Source: Sparassis latifolia
Taxonomy: Eukaryota; Basidiomycota; Agaricomycetes; Polyporales; Sparassidaceae
DNA: 64,000 nucleotides
Direction: 5' to 3'
NCBI GenBank assembly: GCA_018466975.1
Contig: CM031559.1
Location: 2,480,001 to 2,544,000, forward strand
Shown: piece by piece, positions 33,875-48,059 of the stretch
Numbering within the stretch: position 1 is the stretch's first letter
Layout: the number at the start of each line of letters is the position of its first letter
Translations under genes and position numbers: made by a program
Notes under the pieces: generated by a model
The model's database searches: none
What the model was told of the DNA's origin: nothing
What the model saw: only the letters and a program-made list of their open reading frames with translations

Positions 33875-34082
33875 CATCAGGAAAACCCCACTTTTCCTTA
33901 AAAGGACACTTAAATAACTTAAATGGACTTATGGTCCTTATTTAAGGACATAAGGACAAAAAGGGCCTAAGGCATATTCCCTGAGTGTCTGAAATTCGAC
34001 TTATTTGAACACTTATGGCCTTAAATAAGGGTTGTCAAAAGTCTAAATAAGTCCATTAAGAGAAAGTTGGGTTTTCCTGATG
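33875..34082 (-). mobile_element. MITE-like short element, copy B (208 bp), inverted relative to copy A
   Basis: Reverse complement of the element at 11759-11970, with the same terminal repeats CATCAGGAAAACCC and GGGTTTTCCTGATG. It lacks the 6-base insertion of copy A. No coding capacity. Confidence 0.8.
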
Positions 34083-34588
34083 CAGGTAAGGAACACTTGA
34101 TAATAGAGATGGACAGTAGACTCATAGTACGCAATGCGAGAATCTCGTACGGATTGGGCATCAGGAAAAATTCCCTTGGTTCTGTAGTAGAATATAGCCA
34201 CAGTAGCATCAATACCTGCGTAGACACCCCTCCGAAATATAGCAATCCATAGCTTCACATGCATCCACTGTAACCCGACATAGTGATTGTATCCTATGCC
34301 AGAGGCATGTAGCTGTGGTTATTCGGTAGTCGAGTAGTGCAAGGTAGCCATATGTAGTGCAATATTTTTATGGCAAGTACCATACAGTATTTGTAGCTAG
34401 GGTTTCACACACTTGCAGATAATATAGAACACCAGCTTTCAAATGAATTGGGTATTAATCGGGTATACAGTAGTGACATTAGTCTACTACTAGGCTCTAG
34501 TTAAAATCAACAACATCTTTCATGCAATTTAGTGTACCCCGGTTACGCCGTCACTGGCATCATCACTATCGCTTTCAGTCTCTGATCC
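34083..34588. other. intergenic, 3' flank of the split DUF6532 gene
   Basis: AT-rich. No gene recognised. Confidence 0.4.
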
Positions 34589-35668
34589 CTAATCCTCGTG
34601 AATCGCTGCATCAAATTGCTCGCAACCAAGCACAGGAACAGTGGTCCTGCTGAGAGGTTCTGCGCCAGAATGAAAGCTGCCAAATATTTTGTCAGTAAGA
34701 GTGCAGAGTGCGAAGTTGCAAACATACCGGGCATTGGCATGCAGGCTCTTACAGAGCCGGCCAAGCAATTTATACTGAACAGTGTGCTTATCAAACCTTT
34801 CGAGACACTCTAGATGAGCGTTGAAGACGGGCTTGTAGCTGAGGGCAGTGAACTGCACATCCTCCTTGATGCCCATGGCCCACTCGTCAATACAGCACTC
34901 GATCTGAATGATCAAGTGTCAGTATGCAGGAATGACAGGGAACAGGTACAAGAACTCACCGCTGCAAGCACCAGAGCAATAGTGATCTTAGGCATCGGAT
35001 TGAACATCTCATGAAAGCGCACTCCCTCATCATGCTTGTTAGCAAACCACATATCGCCGATAACCATCGGCAAGAGTTCAGTCTTGTATAGGCCAGTCTT
35101 CTTCTGCATGTCCTGACAGTAATGGTATCAGTACCTAGAATGCACAGAGACTTACAGACGTACACGTACTTGGTAAACGAACAGATATCGATCCTTGAGT
35201 TCCTCGGCACGCTGGTGATTGCGGGCAATAATCTTCTTGTTCTTGCCACTGCGGAAACCATAGAAGGGACCAACGAGAGCACGGACCTTCATCTTTAACT
35301 CACCACGAAGGTGAGAGGTGCGCTTTGTGATCTGTTGCACATGTCAGGTACTTGTATAGATGTAGAAGATGCATGCACCATCTTGAGAAGAGTCGGTGTG
35401 AGTATGACATTCAAACTAGTCTTCTCGCAGGCCTTCTTCCATGCACGTTGAGCCAGCTGTGTCTCAAGGGTGTTCGTGTCAGGGAAAGGGGCCTCAGTGG
35501 AGACAAGACAACGGTAGATGGAGATCGCGAGACCAAGAACTTCCTTTGTGATATCATCAAAATCACCAGCACAAGGGCGCCGAGATCCATTGGGTTCCAT
35601 GGAGTACTTCGGGGTATGAGTAATCTCTGCATCACCATCATCACTGGGACGACGGCGATGCTTGCTAC
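34589..35668 (-). pseudogene. DUF6532 gene, 3' part, cut off by transposon insertion
   Basis: Minus-strand exons read SKHRRRPSDDGDAEI, CAGDFDDITKEVLGLAISIY, AQRAWKKACEKTSLNVILTP, LKMKVRALVGPFYGFRSG, YKTELLPMVIGDMWFANKHD, CIDEWAMGIKEDVQFTALSY and FDAAIHED before the stop at 34589. This is the order of the DUF6532 domain, an Agaricomycete-expanded family of unknown function. Introns have normal GT-AG ends. The gene's 5' part lies at 43934-44644. Between them sit a chromovirus (35669-43467) and a hAT-like element (43480-43933). Removal of both, with one copy of each duplication, joins ITSG to SKHRRR in frame, so this was an intact gene before insertion. Confidence 0.82.
35664..35668. repeat. left 5-bp target-site duplication of the chromovirus (GCTAC)
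   Basis: Identical to GCTAC at 43468-43472, directly outside the two LTR ends. Five bases is the usual Ty3/Gypsy duplication length. Confidence 0.9.
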
Positions 35669-36270
35669 TGTTACAATGCTCCTCACTTGTGGCGCGTCTT
35701 TTCTTTTTCTTTTCCTTGTTCCCTTTACGTTACCACGACCACAACCTTCCAAGCACGTGAGAACCCTAGTCTGGGGTTACACCGGATCCAACTCCGGACC
35801 TTCTTCTTATCGCACATGCAAGATGTGCATGTATGCCTCATCTTTACCTCGTTCTGATATACGACTCGTTATCCCCATTAGTACTGATTATCTCTCACGA
35901 CCTTACTCAGCTTTCTCATACATATTACTTCCTCGCCGTTACCCTGCCCAGATATCGTTTCACCTTATCTAGCCAATGAATGATCCCGCATTACTGCGTA
36001 GTACTGCAGATACCTTTTGTATAAATAGACGACCTTGTCGAGCTGGATCCCCATCTCGACCTGGTTACCATTAAACCAGCTTTTCACTTGCCTTTGACTG
36101 AAATCGACCGTTAGTAGCAGACAGCTACTACGAGTCATAAGAACGAACTCTGATCGACCTTCAGTGCGAGGACATCGCCAGAAGTGTCACTTGAACGGAC
36201 TTGTGTCTTAGACTAAGACCTTGTCTCGTGACAACTCGACTTGACGCTCGTGTTTCGCTGCCGCGTAACA
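35669..36270 (+). repeat. 5' LTR of the chromovirus, 602 bp
   Basis: Its ends TGTTAC and GTAACA match the 3' LTR. The central roughly 400 bases look identical to the 3' LTR, including a TATA box tgtataaatag near 36018-36028. A block after gttacca (about 35733-35760) differs and is about 41 bases shorter than in the 3' LTR. Confidence 0.93.
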
Positions 36271-36635
36271 TTAGGTCGAGATCTTATTACTCTCTGTGAC
36301 TTCCTAGAGTCTAACAACGAACTACCGACCGGACCGAACCTTGAAGACTGAACGATACACCCGATTCGATTGCTAAAGCACCGTTTGAGATTACTCTGTA
36401 ATCGAGGTAGCTGAAGGGATAGACTGATCACTCATCTTCGGAGAGGGGTCTGTCCGAGAGACCAATAGGCCGAGGAGGCTGAGGTAATCACTCGAGCAAT
36501 CAGCAAATAGGTGTATCAGTTTGAAGACAGAAGACACTCTACGGGCTTGTTAGCCGACGACGAACGAACCCACTTAGTTAAGGACGGTGTGCAGTCTACG
36601 TGTAGACGTAGGTCACACAGGAGAATTTATCCACG

Positions 36636-37963
36636 CTGGATTTGAACTTTATCAACCCGACTGCTCTTCCCAAGCAATACATCGATCTCCTCCCATCTCA
36701 GGCAGAGTGGGACGCACAGAGGAACGTATACATTTTAAACGGACGACCTTTACTCATCAGACCAGATCAACACATTGATCACCCAAGTGGTGACTACAAA
36801 GCAGGCCTACCCCATAACGTTGGAGGGCTCGTACTATCACACATCGCAGACAGCGGCATACCTATCTCCTATCCAGGAGAAAGACCAGACGCCCCTTGGA
36901 ACCTCCCTGTCCAGGATCTCGCACCCCAACCAATTCTTGCACCAATCACATCCGATTATATACCACCGATGGCTACAGTTACCATGGATGAAGGATGTCA
37001 CCATGTCAGCCAGAAGGAACTTGGTTTTAGAAAACCCGAGATCTTCAACGGTTCAGACCGTTCGAAGCTTAGGGAATTTATAAACCAATGCAAGAATTAC
37101 ATGGCTGGAAATAGCCATGTCTACCAGGAGGACAATCAGAAGATCACATTCGTGCTATCGCACATGCAAGGAGGAACAGCAGGATCATGGGCACGGAGCT
37201 TCATAGAAATGGAACTCACCAATGACGACTTCCTTTCTTATGGGAGTTGGAGAGACTTCATTGCGAGTGTGAACAAAGCATTTGGGGACGAAAATATTGA
37301 AGAAACCGCTCGTACCTTGCTGCGTAACATTAAGCAAGGAACTCGTACTGCGGACAACTACATTGCCGAATTCCGATCGATTGAATCCAAGGCGAAATTA
37401 GAAGATGCCGGAAATATCGAGTATTTCAAGTGGGGACTTAACGACCCACTCCGACAAAGGATATATGGGATGGAAAGCATGCCCAAGACACTTGACAAGT
37501 GGTATGAATACACCTCGCGGTTTGATAACCAATGGAGATCTGCTCAGATCTTCAAGCGAGGAGCCACTACGACGACGCGAGGAAAGGGCCGATCTGTCCA
37601 TCATCCCTACTACTCGGCTTCTGCAAAGGATCCAAACGCGATGGATGTTGATCGTGTCAATATCTCGCGCTTATCCCCGGATGAGCGACAGAAGAGAATG
37701 AAAGAAGGATTATGTTTCCTATGCGGAAAGAAGGGCCATATAGCCAACGACAGACAATTTCACCCCCAGTCTGGAAGTTTCACCCATGCTAGAACGATAC
37801 AGCCCAGGTTGGACACAGACACGATCACATGGATCAAGAAGATGCGAGAAGACCTCGCACAGAAGAAGGAGACATCGAAGGAAGAAACCAGAGAGGAACA
37901 GATCGCCTATGTGCAAAACGTCTTCAACGACATGACTGATGAAGAACGAACCCAATTGGGTTT

Positions 37964-37967
<4 letters not shown>
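36636..37967 (+). CDS. gag: gag polyprotein of the chromovirus (start codon apparently lost)
   Basis: An open frame runs from a stop at 36609-36611 to TGA at 37965-37967. The expected start region reads CTG-GAT-TTG-AAC at 36636, where ATG-GAT would give [15 protein letters not shown]; the next in-frame ATG is near 36969. A retrotransposon gag domain follows ([38 protein letters not shown]). A zinc knuckle [16 protein letters not shown] lies near 37713-37757. Its last ligand position holds Arg or Gln instead of Cys, so the CCHC set is incomplete. The frame ends at a slippery heptamer leading into pol. Confidence 0.88.
37958..37964 (+). promoter_or_regulatory. candidate -1 ribosomal frameshift site (GGGTTTT) at the gag stop
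   Basis: In the gag frame the bases fall as G-GGT-TTT, then TGA, which fits X-XXY-YYZ. A slip of one base back gives GGG-TTT-TTG-AGA and enters the pol frame, which has no upstream ATG of its own. A downstream pseudoknot was not tested. Confidence 0.5.
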
Positions 37968-41829
<3,862 letters not shown>

Positions 41830-41846
41830 AGGAGAAGAAACCCGGA

Positions 41847-41945
41847 ATGACTACCACGACGGTTTTCCTCATCATCTTCCTAATCGTCCTCCACTGCACA
41901 ACCCTCACTTTTCTTTGGATCATCCACCAAATTCTTATCAGATGA
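41847..41945 (+). CDS. 32-residue ORF with one membrane helix, in the chromovirus 3' region
   Basis: ATG to TGA with no gap: it starts MTTTTVFLIIFLIVLHC, has a core of about 20 hydrophobic residues, and ends IHQILIR. It lies 17 bases after the chromodomain stop. No family is known to me; it could be chance, but a second ORF of the same kind follows. Confidence 0.35.
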   Translation: MTTTTVFLIIFLIVLHCTTLTFLWIIHQILIR

Positions 41946-42006
41946 CTTGTCGAACACACACTCTTCACGTGAGACAGCCCGCACGCTAACGGCTGGGGTG
42001 ATCAGA

Positions 42007-42159
42007 ATGATGCCTGGAACTGATCAGGCAGCTCTTATCTCTGTGGGAATACTTTTTATCGTCCAATGGATTTTCATCTATTTGATTATTACCCGGATCC
42101 ACGACATTCTATTTCACATCACAGATAACCGCGATCCCCTTAATGACCGAAAGGTATAA
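42007..42159 (+). CDS. 50-residue ORF with one membrane helix, in the chromovirus 3' region
   Basis: Starts MMPGTDQAALIS, has a hydrophobic core VGILFIVQWIFIYLIIT, and ends NRDPLNDRKV. Two ATG codons in tandem (42007 and 42010). It precedes ORF3 by 26 bases. Function unknown. Confidence 0.35.
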   Translation: MMPGTDQAALISVGILFIVQWIFIYLIITRIHDILFHITDNRDPLNDRKV

Positions 42160-42185
42160 AAGGAGGAGAAGACGATATATCATCA

Positions 42186-42768
42186 ATGCCCACTTCCGCT
42201 ATAGACGACCTTGTTCACAATATACTCGCTGAAGTCGCCTCCACAATTATGAGCATACCCGCATCACCTACGCTTGTCAATGGAGTACCCTCTCGAGCAC
42301 AGACACCCTTTATCCGTGCCTCATCGCCCTCACCTTCTATCGAACTCAGTCACACATCGGACGAACAAGAATTTGCCACACGTCTGGTCTCGGCTATCCG
42401 TGTTCCTGTCGACTTCACAGATATCCTCGTCACTTTATGAAATCGCCCGCAAGATCGACAAGCGGTGGTTTCCATGCAACGAGCATTAGAAATGGTCGAG
42501 TGGATGCAGATGGCCAGACAAGAGCTCATCGCAGCAGAGGAAAGGACGAGTAGAGCCCGAACCAGTGGGCGAGTCGACCAAGTCTGGTCGTCATCCCTAC
42601 AGGGATGGGCGTATCCCGCAGTACGGTCACTCTTTCTCGACCGCATCCACTTCTTTGCATCGCAGTCATCCCTACAGGGATGGACGTATCCCCGAACAAG
42701 GATCACGAACCAGCCGGCGGACATGCTACAGATGTGGAGGAGATCATTATGTCCGCGACTGCCCCTGA
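42186..42768 (+). pseudogene. chromovirus ORF3 with a C-terminal zinc knuckle, broken by one stop and one frameshift
   Basis: Begins MPTSAIDDLVHNILAEVAST and runs to VPVDFTDILVTL. It meets TGA at 42438-42440 (one C-to-T step from CGA) and continues in the same frame as MQRALEMVEWMQMARQELIA, probably a coiled coil. Near 42560 the frame changes to HPYRDGRIP, a motif encoded twice by a direct repeat (about 42590 and 42665). The end is CYRCGGDHYVRDCP, a CCHC-like zinc knuckle with three rather than four residues before His. A third ORF of this kind after pol is not usual for chromoviruses. Confidence 0.5.
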
Positions 42769-42824
42769 CGACGATGAAGATCACAATATTTCTTGTGGGA
42801 CAAGAAACGTTAGACGGGAGCTGA

Positions 42825-43467
42825 TGTTACAACGCTCCTCACTTGTGGCACGTCTTTTCTTTTTCTTTTCCTTGTTCCCTTTACGTTACCAGACCACGTG
42901 ATCCAACACGTGACTCATCGGAGTGCAACCTCCGATTCTTTACCCAGATGTCTAGAACCCCTAGTCTGGGGTTACACCGGATCCAACTCCGGACCTTCTT
43001 CTTATCGCACATGCAAGATGTGCATGTATGCCTCATCTTTACCTCGTTCTGATATACGACTCGTTATCCCCATTAGTACTGATTATCTCTCACGACCTTA
43101 CTCAGCTTTCTCATACATATTACTTCCTCGCCGTTACCCTGCCCAGATATCGTTTCACCTTATCTAGCCAATGAATGATCCCGCATTACTGCGTAGTACT
43201 GCAGATACCTTTTGTATAAATAGACGACCTTGTCGAGCTGGATCCCCATCTCGACCTGGTTACCATTAAACCAGCTTTTCACTTGCCTTTGACTGAAATC
43301 GACCGTTAGCAGCAGACAGCTACTACGAGTCATAAGAACGAACTCTGATTGACCTTCAGTGCGAGGACATTGCCAGAAGTGTCACTTGAACAGACTTGTG
43401 TCTTAGACTAAGACCTTGTCTCGTGACAACTCGACTTGACACTTGTGTTTCGCTGCCGCGTAACAGC
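42825..43467 (+). repeat. 3' LTR of the chromovirus, 643 bp
   Basis: Preceded by a purine-rich gacgggagctga. Compared with the 5' LTR I count seven or eight substitutions in the alignable parts. All are transitions and most are CpG to TpG or CpA. The longer segment at about 42891-42960 accounts for the 41-base size difference. Confidence 0.93.
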
Positions 43468-43472
43468 TACCA
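43468..43472. repeat. right target-site duplication of the chromovirus (GCTAC)
   Basis: Matches 35664-35668. Its last base is also the first base of the hAT element's duplication (43472-43479). Confidence 0.9.
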
Positions 43473-43941
43473 GAGGTCAAGAGGCGTGCGATACTGAAAC
43501 TGAAGATATCAACTGCAGTTTCTGACGGACTCCTGATATTGGGGGGGAGGGGGGTGACGTGACCATCTGCAGCCTCGGCAAGTCCCTGTAAGGCATGAGC
43601 TTTGTTCCTTTATCACAAGGTTGGTGGCGCGGCTTGCTCGCCGAGCTATTGTAAAGTCACGTGGAGTGCGCGCGTCTCCACTCAGAGACTGCACAATCTC
43701 TGTTTATGTTGCTCCTTTGCAAGCTACAACAGAAAGGACCTTCTCAACATGTTGTTTGACACAGTTTATGGGGGGTCCTAAGCAAATTTTAAGAGAATTG
43801 GTGAGGTATTGCATGCACTATGCAGAAACTGCGACGGAACCTGTAGAAACCTCTGAATAGGGAGGAAGGACCCCAGAACCCTAAGGGGGGGGGCTATGTT
43901 GATGTCGTGGATTCCGATTCTGCACGCCTCTTGCCAGAGGT
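43472..43941. mobile_element. hAT-like non-autonomous element with 8-bp target-site duplication
   Basis: The element proper is 43480-43933 (454 bp). It starts CAAGAGGCGTGC and ends GCACGCCTCTTG, perfect 12-base terminal inverted repeats that continue imperfectly for about 40 bases. It is flanked on both sides by CCAGAGGT (43472-43479 and 43934-43941). An 8-bp duplication with CA-starting ends is the hAT pattern. The interior has G-runs and no recognisable transposase. It sits inside the coding sequence of the DUF6532 gene. Confidence 0.85.
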
Positions 43942-44644
43942 GATGGTAACTTCATCGGGATCCATGATAACACGAACAACCTTGGCAGCACAAGAACACT
44001 GAGCCGGAACAGCTCTCTGGTCACCGTCATTGTCATGTTCATTGTTGTTGTTATAGTTGTCACCATCGTGGTTGTCATTATCGTCAACCAGTGCGGGTAT
44101 GGCTTCGTCATCCACATCTTGAGAAACAGTATAAGTATGAAATTAATCTAGACAGAACACGGCAAAGCTGCTTACCCGCAGCATTCTTTGCGCCTTTCTT
44201 TGGAGCAACTCGAAGGTGCACAGCATCCGGGACACGGCTGGCACGATAGGCAAGAGATGGCTTAGAAGACAACTTCGTGGTGACAGTTCTTTCAGAGAAC
44301 TGATGAATGTGAGTGCGCCATGATCATGTAATCTCCATAATGAGACTTGCCATGTGTTCTTCCATGTCATCAATATCGCTGGCGTGAAGTTCCTCCTCAT
44401 CCATGGCCATACCATCGGCCTCCTGCTGACGCAGGCGTGTCAGGCGGGCAAGGTTCTCAGCCTTCTTGACTTTTTCAGCCTTGCGCTGAGCAGCCTCTTT
44501 TTCGTTCATCACTTGAAGAGAAGTGTAAGGGACCAAAATGCACTCTGTATATAAACAAATAAACTGACCGCACTCATTTTGCTTGGCTGTCGGGCGACAG
44601 GAACATCCAGCTGGCTGTCGAATGAAAGTAGCCTGAGATGACAT
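43934..44644 (-). pseudogene. DUF6532 gene, 5' part
   Basis: The minus-strand start MSSQATFIRQPAGCSCRP is at 44644. An intron with donor GTCAGT (about 44520-44570) precedes MNEKEAAQRKAEKVKKAENL and an acidic segment. A second intron (about 44117-44175) leads into DVDDEAIPALVDDNDNHDGD, then VIMDPDEVTITSG, where the hAT element begins. Lys/Glu-rich and Asp/Asn-rich low-complexity N-termini are common ahead of DUF6532 domains. The continuation is at 34589-35668. Confidence 0.78.
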
Positions 44645-45120
44645 GTTTGAATGATGGAAAAATGAAGGGGCTTCAAGTGCCTTGGAGGGCACGGCGAGCA
44701 ATCGTGTTGTTGAAAGGTGGAGGGGACGTATGAGACCCTTTATCTCCCAACCGGGTAGCCAAAGAATGTGTCAACAATGCGTGAAGTTGAACTTTACTTT
44801 GTTGAACAGGAATCAACAAATCAGTCAGGTGCTTAGGTTTAGCACGAATCAAGACTCACCTCGACCAAGACGGCATGCTCAATAGTAGGGTAGATGGTCA
44901 TCCGCGGGCTTCAGCATTGCCCCAGATACTTGACCATTGAACATTGACTGCCGTGACCTGGATCACAGAGATGTTAGCTGCACACCGTTGTAATTTCTGT
45001 CTCAGAGAGCTGCCAACCTTGGGGGGTCTGAAAAAACACATCAATAACTGACCCGAATGTCACCGCAAGTGAGAGCAATCCATCGCCAGGACACTGAATG
45101 TGGACGGAGACAGAATTGCT
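44645..45120. other. region between the DUF6532 start and the Plavaka transposase
   Basis: It should contain the DUF6532 promoter and possibly the left terminus of the Plavaka element. No terminal repeat was recognised. Confidence 0.35.
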
Positions 45121-48059
45121 ATGAATGTTGATGAACCTGCAGATCTGCACGCACCCATCGAGTCTATTTCTGAGGGCCATACACCATTTGACACTTACCT
45201 GCCTCCCCCCGAGTACTCTCCTGTGCCGGACTCTCCTACACATAGTCTAGAAAGCGAGCATGCCTCAAAACGTGCACACGTTGACGATGTTGAGGATGAA
45301 GACAACTTACCGGCGGGTCAATTTTGCGAGCATTTTAGTGATCCCGCAGCCACAGTCATTGGCGCTGCGAAGATAGACTTCGAGCTCCACCGAGATGGTA
45401 TGAATGCCACGGATTCGATGCCATTCTCACCATTTGCTGATGAAGAGGAGTGGGAGTTATCTGAGTGGCTTATGAAAAACCTGGGTCAAAACTGTATTGA
45501 CGAGTATCTCAGCTTACCTATTGTGAGTCTTACATTTTCATTCGTGCAACTGAGCAGTGCTCAAAGGCCCCTTAGACTCACAATCGCACACAGCCATTCT
45601 TCCATAATATATGTGCCTTCCTGCAGAAGATAGATGAGCTACCTACTGGGCCTGAATGGACATGCAAGAAGGTCTGTGTGATGGGGAATCTCACCGGAGA
45701 AGACGACCAACCATTGACAGAGGAGCTGGAGTTGTGGACCAGGGATCCTCTTGAATGTGTGCAGGAGTTAATTGGGAACCCATTCTTCAAAGAATCTATG
45801 GCATATGCTCTGGAGCGAGCCTATGCAGATCATGCGGGATCGCGCCACATTTACGATGAAATGTGGATGGGCGACTGGTGGTGGCAAACACAAGTGATTC
45901 CGCTTCCTTTGCATCAGCATCTCACAATGCTTACCATGTTTAGGAAAAGCTCCCCAATGGCGCGGTCATTGCACCAGTCATTCTTGCATCGGACAAGAGC
46001 AAGCTCTCACAGTTTCGTGGAGACAAGTCGGTGTGGCCAGTGTACTTGACCATTGGCAATATCTCAAAAGAAACAAGACGCGCGTCATCTTCTCATGCAA
46101 TGATACTCATCGGATACCTCCCAGTGACCAAACTCACCTGTTTCAGTGACAAGAGTCGATCTCTTGCTGGATACTGCCTCTTTCACCACTGCATGTCCCT
46201 CCTCCTCGCGCCGCTCGTGGATGCTGCTACTAATGGCATTGACATGATGTGCGCGGACACATTTATCCACCGCATGTTCCCAATTGTGGCCTCGTATGTC
46301 GCAGATTATCCCGAGCAATGCTTGGTTGCCTGTTGCAGTGAAAACAGCTGTTCGTGGTGCACAGTTGATCCCAAGCGATGTGGGGAACTTCTTGACACAC
46401 TTGAATGGCGTGACCCTGAAGAAACATACGAGACCCTCCAGAAGCAGAAGAATGGACTTGAACCTGCTGCTTTTGAGGAAGAAAACCTACATGCCATGTA
46501 CAAACCGTTCTGGCATGATCTACCACACTGCAACATCTTCTCCTGCTTCACCCCAGACTTGCTGCACCAGCTGCATAGAGGTGTTTTCAAAGATCATCTC
46601 GTTAGCTGGTGTATGACCTTGGTCGGTGAAAAGGAGATGGACGCATGCTTCAAAGCATTAGCTGGCTATCCTGGACTCAGGCACTTTAAAAAAGGTGTCT
46701 CTATCATCATGCAGTGGACAGGTACTGAGCACAAAGAGATGCAGTGCGTCTTTGTGATGCTTCTCGTGGGCGCTGTCCCTCCAAAGGTTCTCACAGTTGC
46801 ACGGGCGCTCTTAGACTTCATCTACCTTGCGCAGTTCTGCCTTCACACCTCCACGAGTCTCGCTCGCCTTGATACATGCCTCAAGCTATTTTATGAGCAC
46901 AAAGATGTGCTCATCGACTTCAAGGTGCACACGCATTTCAACATCTCGAAGCTCCACTTCCTTCAACATTATGTAAATGCCATCCGACTGTATGGCATGG
47001 CTGATGGCTTCAATACCGAACTACCCGAGCGACTGCACATTGACTATGTCAAGGAGGCCTATCGGGCAAGTAACAGGTGCGATTATGAGGAGCAAATGGC
47101 CCTATGGTTGCAGTGCCAGGAGGCTATCTTTCGATGAAGCTCATATCTTGCTTGGGTCTGCCATCCGGCCAACTTAAGACCTGCCTCATGCTGTGATAGA
47201 GTGGATGTGGATGAAGGGTATGATTCAGATGCCGAGGATGATGACCTGGTCGACGACGCAGATTGTTGTGACCCTGAGCCAAAATGGCAATCAACATACA
47301 GTCTGGCCAAGACCTGTCCCCACCCATGAACAAGCGTTGACCGCTTGGAGAATGCTCACAGTGCCACTGATTTCCTACATGCGCTCACAATGTTTCTGCA
47401 GAAGCACCTCCCTCGAAACACTGTTATGCCAGGTGCGCAGGATCAGTTTGATGTATACAATCAAGTTGTTGTCCACATGCCGCTGGATCTTCGCGTGGGC
47501 AACAAACATAACTGTATGAGAATCCGAGCTGTTCCCGCCATACGTTTTCCATCAACTGGGCGCAAGCCCGACTCTCCTGCGCACTTTGACATGGCTCTGA
47601 TATGTACTGATTGCACCGCCATCGAGAAGCGTGGGTTCTGAGGTACGTTCTATGTGTGTGGCAGCATTTCTATTCATTGTTGATTCGGTATGCACAGGTC
47701 TACGCATTGGCCAAGTTTGCGCAATTTTTCGCCTGCCACACCAATTCGGCCGTTATCCACGGCCTCTGGTGTATGTTGAATGGTTCACCAAGTTCCACCA
47801 ATGCCCCCATCCAAATGTGAACATGTATCAAGTTACACATTCTACTCGGCAACACCAGCACCATGCGGACATTGTCCATGTTGATGACCTTGTGCGACCC
47901 TGCCACCTTATTCCAAAATGTGGTGTCAGTATCAATCCTCTTTGGATGACCGACAATGTGTATGAGTCAGCAACCACCTTCTATCTTAACTCTTTCATTG
48001 ATATGCACATGTTTTGTAGAAGCTTGCACAGGAGGGCACCAGAAATTTCGCACACATAG
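45121..48059 (+). pseudogene. Plavaka transposase gene with three in-frame TGA codons
   Basis: Four exons (45121-45522, 45627-45893, 45944-47642, 47698-48059) total 910 codons with every phase closing. Family marks: ADEEEWELSEWLMKNLGQ, SQFRGDKSVWPVYLTIGNIS, HAMILIGYLPVTKL, HRMFPIVASYVADYPEQCL, IFSCFTPDLLHQLHRGVFKD, LPERLHIDYVKEAYRASN, and a C-terminal YVEWFTKFHQCPHPN and CHLIPKCG part. Plavaka is a DNA-transposon superfamily common in mushrooms. The only defects are TGA at 47135-47137, 47327-47329 and 47639-47641, each derivable from CGA (Arg). The element's terminal repeats were not found. The start could lie further upstream. Confidence 0.82.

Noticed and set aside
36271..36300. tRNA primer-binding site just after the 5' LTR
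   Set aside because: The sequence after GTAACA (ttaggtcgagat) does not match a tRNA 3' end that I can name. Self-priming is possible but not shown.
43621..43860. 79-codon frame inside the hAT-like element as a transposase fragment
   Set aside because: It contains TERTFS, vaguely like a hAT dimerisation motif, but lacks the rest of the domain. Too weak to call.
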